This document shows positions 36,746 to 49,095 of a DNA stretch of 64,000 nt, piece after piece. A program made the translations under genes and the position numbers. The notes below the pieces were generated by a model. The model had not been told where the DNA came from. It ran no database searches and worked only from the letters and a program-made list of their open reading frames with translations. Origin of the DNA: DASUAS01 sp963750045 (GTDB lineage: Bacteria; Actinomycetota; Acidimicrobiia; IMCC26256; DASPTH01); NCBI GenBank assembly GCA_963750045.1, contig CAVVPD010000004.1, forward strand, positions 248,001 through 312,000, in the 5' to 3' direction. Within the stretch, counting starts at the first letter, position 1. Every line of letters starts with the position of its first letter.

Positions 36746-38290
36746 TCAGACGGCAGGTGACCGGTCGGAGACCGGCCACGGGTCCACCGCGGTCGTCGCG
36801 GTCGGCTCGGCGGTCCCGGTCGAGGTCAGCAGGCGCCCGAAGACGCGGGTGATCAGGGCGCGTACGGTTCCGAAGATGATGGCGAGGTCCAGCGTGAGCG
36901 ACCAGTTCTCGACGTAGAAGAGGTCGAGGCGCCGGTACGCGTCGAACGAAGCGTTGTCGCGGGCCTCGATCTGCCACAGCCCCGTGATTCCCGGCCGCAC
37001 GTTCAAGCGGTCGAGGAGCTCGTCGTCGAACTCGGCGACCTCCGACGCGAGCGCCGGGCGCGGGCCCACCAGGCTCATGTCTCCCCGGATCACGTTGAAG
37101 AGCTGCGGGAGCTCGTCGATGCTGGCAAGTTCCAGGATGCGCCCGACTCGCGTGCGTCGAGGGTCGGACGTGAGCTTGAAGAGCGGCCCTTGACGTTCGT
37201 TCGCGCCGCGAATCTCCGTGATCATCGTCTCGGCGCCCGGCACCATCGTGCGGAACTTGAACACCGTGAAGGGCTTTCCGCCGATGCCGATGCGCTGCTG
37301 GCGGAAGATCACGGGCCCGCGGTCACCGAGCTTGATCGCGATCGCGGCGAGCAGGAGGATCGGTGACAACGCCAGCACCAGCAGGGACGACACGAAGGTG
37401 TCCGTGATCCGCTTGGTGCGGCGCTGCCAGGCCTGCAGAGTCGGCGGCTCGACGTAGAAGATGGGCTCCCATGCGAGCGGCGTCGCGCGGAGCCGGCGGG
37501 AGGACACGCCGTGGATGCCGCTCGAAAGCTGCGTGTGGATGCCGTGCTCCATGAGCTCGTCGAGGACGCCCGACAACTCCCGGTAGTCCAGGTCGGTGGC
37601 CGCGATCAGCGCGCCGGTCGCTCTCGTGTGGCGGATGGTGTCGAGGACGCTTCCCGTGCGACCCAGGACCGGAACCGGGAATTCGTGGTTCGCGTCGCCG
37701 AGGGCACCGACGATCGAGAGCCCCAACTCGGGCTGGTCGCGGACGAGTCGGGCGAGCGCGAGGCCCTCGTCGCCTGTGCCGAGCAGCAGGACCGTCCGCG
37801 TGAAGCGGCCACGACCACGCTCGTGGCGAAGCCACGCCGCATAGGCAGAGCGGCTGAGCGACAGCGCCCCGAACTCCAGGAGACCGAGGACGACGGCCCA
37901 GCTCGCGGGCACGGAGAAGTTGAACGCGGGTGCGACGGCGACGACCGCGAGCGTGCTGATCGCGACGGCCTTCATGAGGCCGCTCAACTCCGCGGCCCGC
38001 ACGGAGCAGTTGCGTGCGCGGTAGAGGTGCAGCGTCTTGATGGCGACGACGGTGGCGCCCACACCGGCCAGGGCGACGAAGTACGGCGCCTCGGTGCTGC
38101 GGCCGGCCAGGTTGGCCCGAGCGATCAGCACAAACGTGGCCGCGGCGAGCACGAGGGCGACGATGTCGGTCGCGACGAGCAACGCCCCGAGGGAGACCTT
38201 CGAACCGGGGGTGAGCCGATCGGTTGCGTCGGTCGCGGCCTCGTCCTGCGTGGCCACGTCTTCGCGAGCAGCTGACAGAGTTCCAGTCAT
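36746..38290 (-). CDS. Undecaprenyl-phosphate sugar-1-phosphate transferase (initiating enzyme)
   Basis: 514 residues. Four to five N-terminal membrane segments, a cytoplasmic Rossmann-like region (VLLLGTGDEGLALARLV), then the C-terminal bacterial sugar transferase domain: FRQQRIGIGGKPFTVFKFRTM, IDELPQLFNVIRGDMSLVGPRP and RPGITGLWQIEARD. It transfers the first sugar-phosphate to undecaprenyl phosphate and so starts repeat-unit synthesis. ATG 38290 is preceded by GGAAGGGG. Confidence 0.92.
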   Translation of the reverse strand: MTGTLSAAREDVATQDEAATDATDRLTPGSKVSLGALLVATDIVALVLAAATFVLIARANLAGRSTEAPYFVALAGVGATVVAIKTLHLYRARNCSVRAAELSGLMKAVAISTLAVVAVAPAFNFSVPASWAVVLGLLEFGALSLSRSAYAAWLRHERGRGRFTRTVLLLGTGDEGLALARLVRDQPELGLSIVGALGDANHEFPVPVLGRTGSVLDTIRHTRATGALIAATDLDYRELSGVLDELMEHGIHTQLSSGIHGVSSRRLRATPLAWEPIFYVEPPTLQAWQRRTKRITDTFVSSLLVLALSPILLLAAIAIKLGDRGPVIFRQQRIGIGGKPFTVFKFRTMVPGAETMITEIRGANERQGPLFKLTSDPRRTRVGRILELASIDELPQLFNVIRGDMSLVGPRPALASEVAEFDDELLDRLNVRPGITGLWQIEARDNASFDAYRRLDLFYVENWSLTLDLAIIFGTVRALITRVFGRLLTSTGTAEPTATTAVDPWPVSDRSPAV

Positions 38291-38310
38291 CGAGCTGCCC
38301 CTTCCCGTGC

Positions 38311-38352
38311 CCAAGTGTCTGGGTGTCTGGCCGTCCCCAAGTGTCTGGCACC
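38311..38352. repeat. Short CCAAGTGTCTGG repeats
   Basis: CCAAGTGTCTGG occurs at 38311-38322 and 38337-38348, with a partial GTGTCTGG at 38323-38330 between them. The complement of the right copy reads GGTGCCAGACACTTGG, a motif I believe recurs in intergenic regions of many environmental bacteria (from memory). It lies about 20 bases upstream of the sugar-transferase start. Confidence 0.6.
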
Positions 38353-38722
38353 CACGGTAGTGCCTGACCATTCTCCGTGGCAAATCTCGCCGCCAAATCT
38401 CACGTTTCGTGTTATTTGCGTGAACGGCAGGTGAAAACTGCCCTCGGGTGATCGTCCCGCCGACCCATGATCGCGCGCTTCGTCGTCGGCTTCCCACCAA
38501 AAGCGGTCACGTGCCCGATCAGCCGGTGCAGCTCGGGCCCACAGCGTCACCCACGATCCCGACGCACCCGTGGCGGAACACGTTGCCGATGACCGCGTTG
38601 TCGCCCCACGCGTGACGAACGCCCTCTTCTCGACGGCGCCGCGGACGCTACCGCTCGGGCCGCCCGAGACGGTGCACCCCCCGGCGCCGCCCGGCAACTA
38701 CCATTGCGCCGACCGTGAAGGG

Positions 38723-38736
38723 AGTCCTGTGAGGCT
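38723..38736 (+). promoter_or_regulatory. PyrR-binding RNA loop in the pyr operon leader
   Basis: AGTCCTGTGAGGCT fits the PyrR recognition consensus ARUCCNGNGAGGYU at every position. Flanking GGAG and CTCC can form the stem. The loop ends five bases before the GGAAGGA ribosome site of pyrR, so UMP-bound PyrR would probably block translation, as described for mycobacteria, rather than act on a terminator. This placement also favours GTG 38753 as the pyrR start. Confidence 0.75.
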
Positions 38737-38752
38737 CCTACGGAAGGACTGC

Positions 38753-39301
38753 GTGAACGCTGAACTTCGCGCGAGTGTGTTCGACGCCCGGGATCTCCGT
38801 CGTGCCCACACCCGCATCGCCCACGAGATCGTCGAGCGCAACCGTGGCGCCGACGACATCGTCCTGGTGGGTCTCTACACGCGTGGCCCGGCCATCGCCC
38901 GCCGGCTCGCCGCCGCCATCGCCGAGTTCGAGGGCGTCGAGGTTCCGGTCGGCGCGCTCGACGTCGCCTTCTACCGGGACGACATCGGGTTGCGCGCGAT
39001 CACACCGCTCGGCGCCACGGAGGTGCCCGTCGACATCGGCGACCGGGTGGTGGTCCTGGTCGACGACGTGCTCTTCACCGGACGCACCGTCCGCGCCGCG
39101 ATGGACGCCCTCACCGAGCTGGGCCGGCCCCGTGCGGTGCAGCTCGCGGTCCTGGTCGACCGTGGTCACCGGGAGCTGCCGATCAGACCCGACTACGTGG
39201 GCAAGAACCTCCCGACCCGTCTCGGCGAAGACGTTCGGGTCCGGTTGTCCGAGGTCGACGGTGACGACGACAGCGTCGAGCTGTGGGAGGGAGCCGAATG
39301 A
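38753..39301 (+). CDS. pyrR: Bifunctional pyr operon regulator / uracil phosphoribosyltransferase PyrR
   Basis: 182 residues. FDARDLRRAHTRIAHEIVERN matches the PyrR N-terminus, and VVVLVDDVLFTGRTVRAAMDAL is the PRPP loop. PyrR binds leader RNA in response to UMP and also makes UMP from uracil. GTG 38753 follows GGAAGGA; an in-frame GTG at 38729 falls inside the PyrR loop and is less likely. First gene of the pyrimidine operon, overlapping pyrB by ATGA. Confidence 0.93.
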   Translation: MNAELRASVFDARDLRRAHTRIAHEIVERNRGADDIVLVGLYTRGPAIARRLAAAIAEFEGVEVPVGALDVAFYRDDIGLRAITPLGATEVPVDIGDRVVVLVDDVLFTGRTVRAAMDALTELGRPRAVQLAVLVDRGHRELPIRPDYVGKNLPTRLGEDVRVRLSEVDGDDDSVELWEGAE

Positions 39302-40215
39302 AGCACCTGCTCTCGATCGACGATCTCGACGTGGACAGCCTCACCGCGTTGCTCGACCTCTCCGAGCAGTTCGTGGCGGTGAACCAGCGCGACATCCCGA
39401 AGGTGCCCGCGCTCCGGGGCAAGGTGGTGGCGTCGCTCTTCTACGAGGAGTCGACCCGCACACGGCTCAGCTTCGAGACCGCGGCCAAGCGCCTCTCGTG
39501 TGACGTGATGACCTTCAGCGTGACGCAGTCGTCGGTGAAGAAGGGCGAGAGCCTGCGCGACACGGTGCAGACCATCGCGGCGATGGGGATCGACGCCATC
39601 GTGGTCCGCCACCCCGCCGCCGGCGCGCCCCACCGGATCGTCGACTGGACCGACGCCTCGGTCGTCAACGCGGGCGACGGCCGGCATGCGCACCCGACCC
39701 AGGCCCTGCTCGACGCCCTCACCCTGCGGCGCCACCGCGCGATCGCGGGTCTGCGCGTTGCCATCGTCGGTGACGTCCGCCACTCCCGGGTCGCCCGGAG
39801 CAACGTGAAGGCGCTCCACCTGCTCGGCGCCGAGCTCACCCTCGTGGCCCCGCCCACGCTGCTCCCGGAGTCGCTCGAGGGCTGGCCGGTACACGTGAGC
39901 CACGAGCTCGACGACGTCGTCTCGGAGGTCGACGTCGTGATGCTCCTGCGCATGCAGTTCGAGCGGCAGCAGGAGGCGTTGTTCCCGACCGTGCGCGAGT
40001 ACACCGCGCGCTACGGCCTCACCGAGGCCCGGGCCGAGCGACTGAAGCCCGACGCCCTCGTCATGCATCCCGGCCCCATGAACCGCGGCGTCGAGGTGGC
40101 GGCCGAGGTCGCCGACGGGCGCCTGTCGCTCGTCACCGAACAGGTCGCCAACGGCGTCGCCGTACGTATGGCCGTCCTCTACTCCCTCCTCGGATCCGGA
40201 GCACCAGTTGCCTGA
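39298..40215 (+). CDS. pyrB: Aspartate carbamoyltransferase catalytic subunit
   Basis: 305 residues, typical length. Carbamoyl phosphate-binding YEESTRTRLSFE, then HPTQALLD and HPGPMNRGVE are family signatures. It makes carbamoyl aspartate, the committed step of pyrimidine synthesis. No regulatory subunit gene (pyrI) is nearby, as usual in actinobacteria. It overlaps pyrC by eight bases. Confidence 0.96.
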   Translation: MKHLLSIDDLDVDSLTALLDLSEQFVAVNQRDIPKVPALRGKVVASLFYEESTRTRLSFETAAKRLSCDVMTFSVTQSSVKKGESLRDTVQTIAAMGIDAIVVRHPAAGAPHRIVDWTDASVVNAGDGRHAHPTQALLDALTLRRHRAIAGLRVAIVGDVRHSRVARSNVKALHLLGAELTLVAPPTLLPESLEGWPVHVSHELDDVVSEVDVVMLLRMQFERQQEALFPTVREYTARYGLTEARAERLKPDALVMHPGPMNRGVEVAAEVADGRLSLVTEQVANGVAVRMAVLYSLLGSGAPVA

Positions 40216-41527
40216 AGCCACCCCTTCTTCCCCGTCGCTCGTCGTCATGGGTGGAACGCTGGTCGACGCCTCGGGGACGCGTCGCGCCGATGTCCGCGTG
40301 CGTGACGGAAAGGTCGTCGATGTGGCGCCAGAGCTGGCGCCCCGTGACGACGAGGGGTCCCTCGACGCCGCGGGGTGCGTGGTGAGCCCGGGGCTCGTCG
40401 ACCTGCACGTGCACCTGCGCGAACCGGGTGACGAGGAGGCCGAGACGATCGAGACCGGCACCCGTGCGGCGGCGCGGGGCGGCTTCACCGCGGTCGTGGC
40501 CATGCCCAACACCCGCCCGCCGCTCGACGACGCCGCAGTCGTGAGCTCGGTGCTCGCGGCTGGCGCCGCAGCCGGGCTGTGCCAGGTGGTGTCGTCGGGC
40601 TGCATCACCGTCGGTCGCGACGGGCGGGAGCTCGCGCCGATGGGGGAGTTGTACGCGATCGGCGTGCGCATCTTCACCGACGACGGCGCGTGCGTGGCCA
40701 GCGCCGGGGTGATGCGACGCGCGCTCGAGTACGCGGCCTCCCTGCCGGGCGCGATCGTCGCCGAGCACGCGGAGGACGAAACCCTCGCCGGCGGTGGTCA
40801 CATGCACGAGGGCGCGTGGTCGAGCCGGCTCGGGATCCCGGGGCGCCCCTCGGTCGCCGAGACCGTGATCGTGGCGCGCGACATCGAGCTCTCCGCGGTG
40901 ACCGGCACGCCCGTCCACTTCCTGCACTGCTCCGCGGCGGGCACCGTCGAGCTCGTGCGCGCGGCCAAGGCGCGGGGCCTGCCCGTCACCGCCGAGGTCG
41001 CGCCCCACCACTTCACCCTCACCGACGCGTGCTGCGAGGGCTTCGATCCGGCGTTCAAGGTGCACCCCCCGTTGCGCACCGACGCCGACGTCGCGGCCAT
41101 CCGCGCCGGGCTCGCCGACGGCACCATCGACGCCATCGCCACCGACCACGCGCCCCACACCCCCGAGTCGAAGGAGCATCCGTTCGAGGAGGCGCCGCCG
41201 GGGATGTTGGGGCTCGAGACCGCGCTCGCGCTCACGCTCACCGAGCTGGTGGAGCCGGGGGTCGTGACCCTCCCGGACGCGCTGGCCCTGCTGTCCTGGA
41301 GACCGGCGGCGATCGCCGGGCTCACCGGGCAGGGCGGCCCGATCGCCCCGGGCGCGCCTGCGCACCTGGTGGTGATCGATCCCCGCGAGGAATGGCAGGT
41401 CGACGCTCGGCGTCTGGCCAGCCGGGCCCGCAACACGCCCTTCGCCGGGCGCACGCTCACCGGCAAGGTCCGCCACACCGTTTTCGCCGGCGCGCCGGTC
41501 GTCGTCGACGGCGAGGCGACCCGATGA
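40208..41527 (+). CDS. pyrC: Dihydroorotase
   Basis: 439 residues. DLHVHLREPG carries the two zinc-binding histidines and begins the amidohydrolase barrel; FTAVVAMPNTRPP, HFLHCSAAG and IATDHAPHT follow in order. Start is TTG 40208 with GGAG six bases upstream and no better in-frame codon. Translationally coupled to pyrB and carA (ATGA). Confidence 0.95.
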   Translation: MPEATPSSPSLVVMGGTLVDASGTRRADVRVRDGKVVDVAPELAPRDDEGSLDAAGCVVSPGLVDLHVHLREPGDEEAETIETGTRAAARGGFTAVVAMPNTRPPLDDAAVVSSVLAAGAAAGLCQVVSSGCITVGRDGRELAPMGELYAIGVRIFTDDGACVASAGVMRRALEYAASLPGAIVAEHAEDETLAGGGHMHEGAWSSRLGIPGRPSVAETVIVARDIELSAVTGTPVHFLHCSAAGTVELVRAAKARGLPVTAEVAPHHFTLTDACCEGFDPAFKVHPPLRTDADVAAIRAGLADGTIDAIATDHAPHTPESKEHPFEEAPPGMLGLETALALTLTELVEPGVVTLPDALALLSWRPAAIAGLTGQGGPIAPGAPAHLVVIDPREEWQVDARRLASRARNTPFAGRTLTGKVRHTVFAGAPVVVDGEATR

Positions 41528-42638
41528 GGGCGACCCGTGACGAGGACGCGCTGCTCGTGCTGAGCGATGGCGCCGAATTCGAGGGCGAGGCGATCGGTGC
41601 GCTCCGACACGGCGCCGCGACCGTCGCCGCGGGAGAAGTGGTCTTCAACACCGCGTTGTCGGGTTACCAGGAGATCATCACCGACCCGTCGTACGCGGGG
41701 CAGGTCGTCACCTTCACCTACCCGCACATCGGCAACTATGGCGTCAACGTCGACGACGACGAGAGCCGTCGCCCGTTCTGCGCCGGCGTGATCGTGCGCG
41801 ACCTCGCCACGCATCACAGCAACTGGCGCGCCGACGCGAGCCTCGACGAGCTCCTGGTGCGCCACGGCATCCCCGGCATCACCGGGATCGACACCCGCCG
41901 CCTCACCCGGCACCTGCGCGACGCGGGCGCCCTGCCCGGAGCGTTCGGCACGGACGAGTCCGCGGTGCGGGCCGCCGCGGCGCAGGCGCCGAGCACCGAC
42001 GGCGTCGACCTCGTCGCCACCGTGACCACCGACGCGTCCTACGTGGTGGGCAGCGACGACGCTCCCTTCCGCGTGGTCGCGTACGACTTCGGGATGAAGC
42101 GCACCATCCTGCGGCATCTCGTCGGCGCCGGATGTCGCGTGGAGGTGGTACCCGCGTCCACCCCGGCGGCGGCGGTGCTCGCCCGAGGCGCCGACGGCGT
42201 GTTCCTGTCGAACGGCCCCGGCGACCCCGCCGCGGTCGTCGGCGCCGTCGACCGGGTCGGCGCGCTGATCGGGGAGGTGCCGGTGTTCGGCATCTGTCTC
42301 GGCCACCAGATCCTGGGGCTCGCGCTGGGTGGCAGCACCTACAAGCTGCGCTTCGGGCACCATGGGGGGAACCACCCGGTTCGCCATGAGGCCACCGGGC
42401 GGGTGGAGATCACGAGCCAGAACCACAACTACGCGGTCTCGCCCGACGGGTTGGACGGGGTGGAGCTCACCCACGTGAACCTCAACGACGGCGTGGTCGA
42501 GGGCCTGCGGGCGCTCGACGCGCCCGCGTTCGGCGTGCAATACCACCCGGAGGCCGGACCGGGCCCCCACGACGCCCGATACCTGTTCGACGACTTCATC
42601 GCGCTCATGACGGACTCCTCCTCCGGGAAGAGCCGCTG

Positions 42639-42639
<1 letters not shown>
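41524..42639 (+). CDS. carA: Carbamoyl-phosphate synthase small (glutaminase) subunit
   Basis: 371 residues. N-terminal CarA domain (FNTALSGYQEIITDPSY), then class I glutaminase with nucleophile Cys in VFGICLGHQILGLALGG, SQNHNYAV and YHPEAGPGPHD. It supplies ammonia to CarB. Start overlaps the pyrC stop; its own stop TGA shares a base with the carB ATG. Confidence 0.96.
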
Positions 42640-45981
<3,342 letters not shown>

Positions 45982-45986
45982 CGACG

Positions 45987-46916
45987 GTGGCCGTCGGGGC
46001 GGTTGACGTGGCGGTGACCCTGGGGGGCGTGCAGCTCCCCGCCCCGGTGGTCACCGCCTCCGGCACCTTCGGCCACGGCGACGAGGTGGCCAAGCTCGGT
46101 GATCCGAGCCGCCTCGGCGCCATCACCGCCAAGTCGCTCTGCCCGGAGTCGTGGCCGGGCAAGCCCGCGCCGCGCCTGCACATGACCGCGGCGGGGATGC
46201 TCAACGCCGTCGGTCTGCAGGGCCCGGGTGTCGCCGCGTGGCTCGCGCGCGACCTGCCCGCGTTGCGCGCCACCGGCGCGCGCGTCATCGCGTCGATCTG
46301 GGGACAGACGGTCGAGGAGTTCGCGCGCGCCGCGGAGATGCTCGAGCCCGCGCGCGGCGAGTTGATCGCGCTCGAGGTCAACGTCAGCTGTCCGAACCTC
46401 CACGACCGGGCGCACATGTTCGCCCACGATCCCGACGCGACCCGCGCCGCCGTGGCCGCGGCGGTCGGCGCGACCTCACTCCCCGTGTTCGCCAAGCTGT
46501 CGCCGAATGTGACGGATCTGACGAAGATCGCCCGAGCCGCGGTCGACGGGGGGGCGCAGGGACTGACGCTGGTCAACACCGTGATGGGCCTACTGATCGA
46601 CGCCGAGACCCGTCGACCGGTCCTCGGCGGTGGAGGCGGGGGACTCTCGGGGCCCGCGATCAAGCCGGTGGCGTTGCGCGCGGTCCACGACGTGACGCGC
46701 GCGCTGCCCGACGTGCCGGTCATCGGTACCGGTGGCGTGCAATCGGGTGTCGACGCGGTCGAGATGCTGCTCGCGGGCGCGAGCGCGGTCGCCGTCGGTA
46801 CCGCGAGCTTCCTCGACCCGCGCGCGCCGTACCGCGTGCTGGACGAGCTCCGCGCGTGGTGCGCGGCGCACGGCGTCGCGCGCGTGTGCGATCTCATCGG
46901 CAAGCTGGAGATGTGA
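45987..46916 (+). CDS. pyrD: Dihydroorotate dehydrogenase, class 1
   Basis: 309 residues from GTG 45987 (GGAGG ten bases upstream). VVTASGTFGHG, EVNVSCPNLH (with the catalytic Cys of class 1 enzymes), FAKLSPNVTD and GTGGVQSGVDA are visible. It oxidises dihydroorotate to orotate with an FMN cofactor. Class 1B enzymes normally pair with PyrK, which is not seen in this window. Confidence 0.93.
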   Translation: MAVGAVDVAVTLGGVQLPAPVVTASGTFGHGDEVAKLGDPSRLGAITAKSLCPESWPGKPAPRLHMTAAGMLNAVGLQGPGVAAWLARDLPALRATGARVIASIWGQTVEEFARAAEMLEPARGELIALEVNVSCPNLHDRAHMFAHDPDATRAAVAAAVGATSLPVFAKLSPNVTDLTKIARAAVDGGAQGLTLVNTVMGLLIDAETRRPVLGGGGGGLSGPAIKPVALRAVHDVTRALPDVPVIGTGGVQSGVDAVEMLLAGASAVAVGTASFLDPRAPYRVLDELRAWCAAHGVARVCDLIGKLEM

Positions 46917-46918
46917 GC

Positions 46919-47614
46919 ATGACCGACGAACCGCGCGACCATCTCGCGCTCGCGCTCGACGTTGGCGACCTGCCGACCGCGCTGGCGGTGGCGGCACGGG
47001 TGCAGCCCTGGTTCGGTGTCGCCAAGGTGGGGTTCGAGCTGTACGCCGAAGCCGGCCCCGATGCCTTCGATGCCTTACGGGACAAGGGGTTCCGGGTGTT
47101 CGCCGACCTCAAGCTCCACGACATCCCGACGACGGTGGGCCGGGCGGCGCGGGTGCTCGGCCGGCGCGGGGTCGACTTCCTGAACTTCCACGCGGCCGGT
47201 GGTGCGGCGATGGTGCGCGCGGGTGTCGAAGGTCTTGCCGAGGGCGCGCGCGACGGTGGGCACGCGCCGCCGATCGCGCTCGCGGTCACAGTGCTCACCA
47301 GCGATGCGAACGTCGACGCGCTCGACGCGCGCATGCAGGTCGCGCTCGACGCGGGGTGCGCGGGCGTGGTGTGCGCGGGAACCGACGTCGAGGTCGCGCG
47401 GTCGTTCGGCCTGCGCACGATGGTGCCCGGCATCCGGCTCGCCGACCGTGCCGTACACGACCAGGCGCGCGTCGACTCGCCGGGTGACGCGATCGCGCGC
47501 GGCGCCGACTGGCTCGTGATCGGCCGGGCGGTCACTGCGGCCGACGACCCGCAGCACGCGGCGCGCGAGATCACGCGCGCGGTCGCCGACGGCCTCGCCC
47601 GGGTGGCCGACTGA
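46919..47614 (+). CDS. pyrF: Orotidine 5'-phosphate decarboxylase
   Basis: 231 residues. LALALDVGD opens the barrel and FADLKLHDIPTTVG carries the catalytic Asp-x-Lys-x-x-Asp set; VPGIRL and DWLVIGRAVT form the phosphate site. Final step to UMP and last gene of the pyr operon. ATG 46919 follows GGAG; it begins two bases after the pyrD stop. Confidence 0.94.
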   Translation: MTDEPRDHLALALDVGDLPTALAVAARVQPWFGVAKVGFELYAEAGPDAFDALRDKGFRVFADLKLHDIPTTVGRAARVLGRRGVDFLNFHAAGGAAMVRAGVEGLAEGARDGGHAPPIALAVTVLTSDANVDALDARMQVALDAGCAGVVCAGTDVEVARSFGLRTMVPGIRLADRAVHDQARVDSPGDAIARGADWLVIGRAVTAADDPQHAAREITRAVADGLARVAD

Positions 47615-47624
47615 GCCCAGGCCG

Positions 47625-47663
47625 CCGATCCGACTGGCCGATCCGACTGGCCGATCCGACTGG
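47625..47663. repeat. Three perfect 13-bp tandem repeats
   Basis: CCGATCCGACTGG is present three times in a row at 47625, 47638 and 47651, followed by a degenerate fourth. It lies in the gap between pyrF and mihF. The unit is not a hairpin and could be a simple slippage product. Confidence 0.9.
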
Positions 47664-47696
47664 GCGGTCCGGCTCGCCCGCCCGTCGCCCGCCTAG

Positions 47697-47724
47697 TTGT
47701 CAGGAAAGCACCGCTGCGTATACT
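47697..47724 (+). promoter_or_regulatory. Sigma-A-like promoter for the mihF-gmk-rpoZ operon
   Basis: TTGTCA (47697-47702) and TATACT (47719-47724) are separated by 16 bases and lie about 30 bases before the mihF start, close to an ideal -35/-10 pair. It stands out from the GC-rich surroundings. Confidence 0.65.
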
Positions 47725-47754
47725 GGCCGCCGCCGTCGTCCCGGAGGTAGCCGG

Positions 47755-48084
47755 ATGCCATTGCCCCCTGCGCTCACCGCCGAGCAACGTCAAGCCGCAC
47801 TCGAGAAGGCGGCCGCCGCGCGTCGCCAACGCGCCGAGGTGAAGGCGAAGCTCAAGCAGGGTTCACTGGGCCTCGGCGAGCTCTTCGACCAGAGCACGCG
47901 CGACGACGCGCTGGCGAAGCTGAAGGTCGTGAGCGTGCTCGAGTCGCTGCCGGGTGTCGGCAAGGTGCAGGCCCGTCGCATCATGGAAGAGCTCGACATC
48001 AGCGAGAGCCGCCGGCTCCGCGGGCTCGGCCGCAACCAGCGCGAAGGCCTGCTCTGCCACCCGAAGATCGTGCGCAGCTCCTAG
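47755..48084 (+). CDS. mihF: Integration host factor, actinobacterial type
   Basis: 109 residues. Contains LKQGSLGLGELFDQS, then SVLESLPGVGKVQARRIMEELDI, the helix-two-turn-helix-like DNA-binding signature of mIHF. It is a nucleoid-associated protein specific to actinobacteria. GGAGG at 47743-47747 supports ATG 47755. Followed by gmk as in most actinobacteria. Confidence 0.94.
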   Translation: MPLPPALTAEQRQAALEKAAAARRQRAEVKAKLKQGSLGLGELFDQSTRDDALAKLKVVSVLESLPGVGKVQARRIMEELDISESRRLRGLGRNQREGLLCHPKIVRSS

Positions 48085-48147
48085 GAGCAGCCGAGCCGTA
48101 CCCGGAGGGCGGGACGGCGTCGCGGAATCGACCAGTGGAGGTAGACC

Positions 48148-48702
48148 GTGCTCGTCGTGCTCGCCGGCCCGTCCGGGGTCGGCAAGGGCACCATCGTCGA
48201 GCGGCTCCTCGTTCGGCACCCGGGCCTCTGGGAATCGGTGTCGTACACGACGCGCCCACCCCGCCCGGGCGAGGTCGACGGCGTCGACTACCACTTCGTC
48301 AGCCGCGGCGAGTTCGAGGCCCTGCGCGACGCGGGCGGGTTCCTGGAGTGGTTCGAGGTCTTCGGCGACCTCAAGGGCACGCCCCGGGCCCCGGTCGAGG
48401 AGCGCCTCGGCGCCGGCGGTGACGTCCTGCTCGAGATCGACGTGCAGGGAGCGCTCGCGGTCCGGGAGGCGTTCCCCGAGGCGGTCCTGGTCTTCGTGAA
48501 GCCGCCGTCGGCCGACGAGCTGCGCCGGCGCCTGACCAACCGGGCCGCGGGCCCCGCCGAGGACCTCGAGGCGCGGCTGGCCGCCGCCGCGGCCGAGGAG
48601 GCGAAGGCAGGGGAGTTCGACGCGGTCGTGGTGAACGACGACGTGGAGCGAGCGGTGGCCCAGGTGGCTGGTATCCTGGCCGGTCCGCGTTCCGAACCCT
48701 GA
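48148..48702 (+). CDS. gmk: Guanylate kinase
   Basis: 184 residues from GTG 48148 (GGAGGT upstream). P-loop AGPSGVGKGT, SVSYTTRPPRPGEVDGVDYHF for GMP binding, LLEIDVQGAL and the lid segment RRRLTNR are present. It converts GMP to GDP. It sits in the conserved mihF-gmk-rpoZ group. Confidence 0.94.
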   Translation: MLVVLAGPSGVGKGTIVERLLVRHPGLWESVSYTTRPPRPGEVDGVDYHFVSRGEFEALRDAGGFLEWFEVFGDLKGTPRAPVEERLGAGGDVLLEIDVQGALAVREAFPEAVLVFVKPPSADELRRRLTNRAAGPAEDLEARLAAAAAEEAKAGEFDAVVVNDDVERAVAQVAGILAGPRSEP

Positions 48703-48718
48703 TCCCCGGAGATGCCTG

Positions 48719-49054
48719 ATGGCTCCTCGAGCCTCGCTCATGACCCCCCGCATGGAATACCTGCTCGAGCGGGTGGACTCGAAGTTCACGCTGGTGACGC
48801 TCTCGGCGATGCGGGCGCGGGAGATCAACGACTACTACAACCAGCTCGGCGAGGGCCTCGGCAAGATCGTGCCGCCGCAGGTCACGTCGGTGTCGCGCAA
48901 GCCGCTCTCCATCGCGATGGAGGAGATCGAGGTCGGGAAGATCGAGTCGGTCGCGCTCCCCACCGAGGAAGAGCGCGCCGAGGCGGCGGCCGCGGAGGCC
49001 GCGCTCATCGAGGCTGCGCGCGCGGCCGCCGACGGCCCGCTCGAAGAGGCATAG
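48719..49054 (+). CDS. rpoZ: RNA polymerase omega subunit
   Basis: 111 residues. MEYLLERVDSKFTLVTLSAMRAREIND is the omega signature. The middle has PLSIAMEEIEVGKI and the C-terminus is an Ala/Glu-rich helix as in actinobacterial omegas. It helps RNA polymerase assembly and is always near gmk. ATG 48719 is 16 bases after the gmk stop. Confidence 0.93.
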   Translation: MAPRASLMTPRMEYLLERVDSKFTLVTLSAMRAREINDYYNQLGEGLGKIVPPQVTSVSRKPLSIAMEEIEVGKIESVALPTEEERAEAAAAEAALIEAARAAADGPLEEA

Positions 49055-49095
49055 CTCTGGCTGGCGTCGAAGCGTCGACTCGTGAGGAGTCGGGG

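Larger units (their letters stand above)
38291..38752. other. Divergent intergenic region between polysaccharide locus and pyr operon
   Basis: 462 bases with no gene. From left to right it holds the repeats at 38311-38352, two copies of CAAATCTC around 38381 and 38394, an AT-rich patch with TCACG (38400-38404) and CGTGA (38419-38423) in inverted orientation, and the PyrR-binding loop at 38723-38736. Promoters for both flanking operons must lie here, but no clear -35/-10 pair stands out. Confidence 0.6.
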
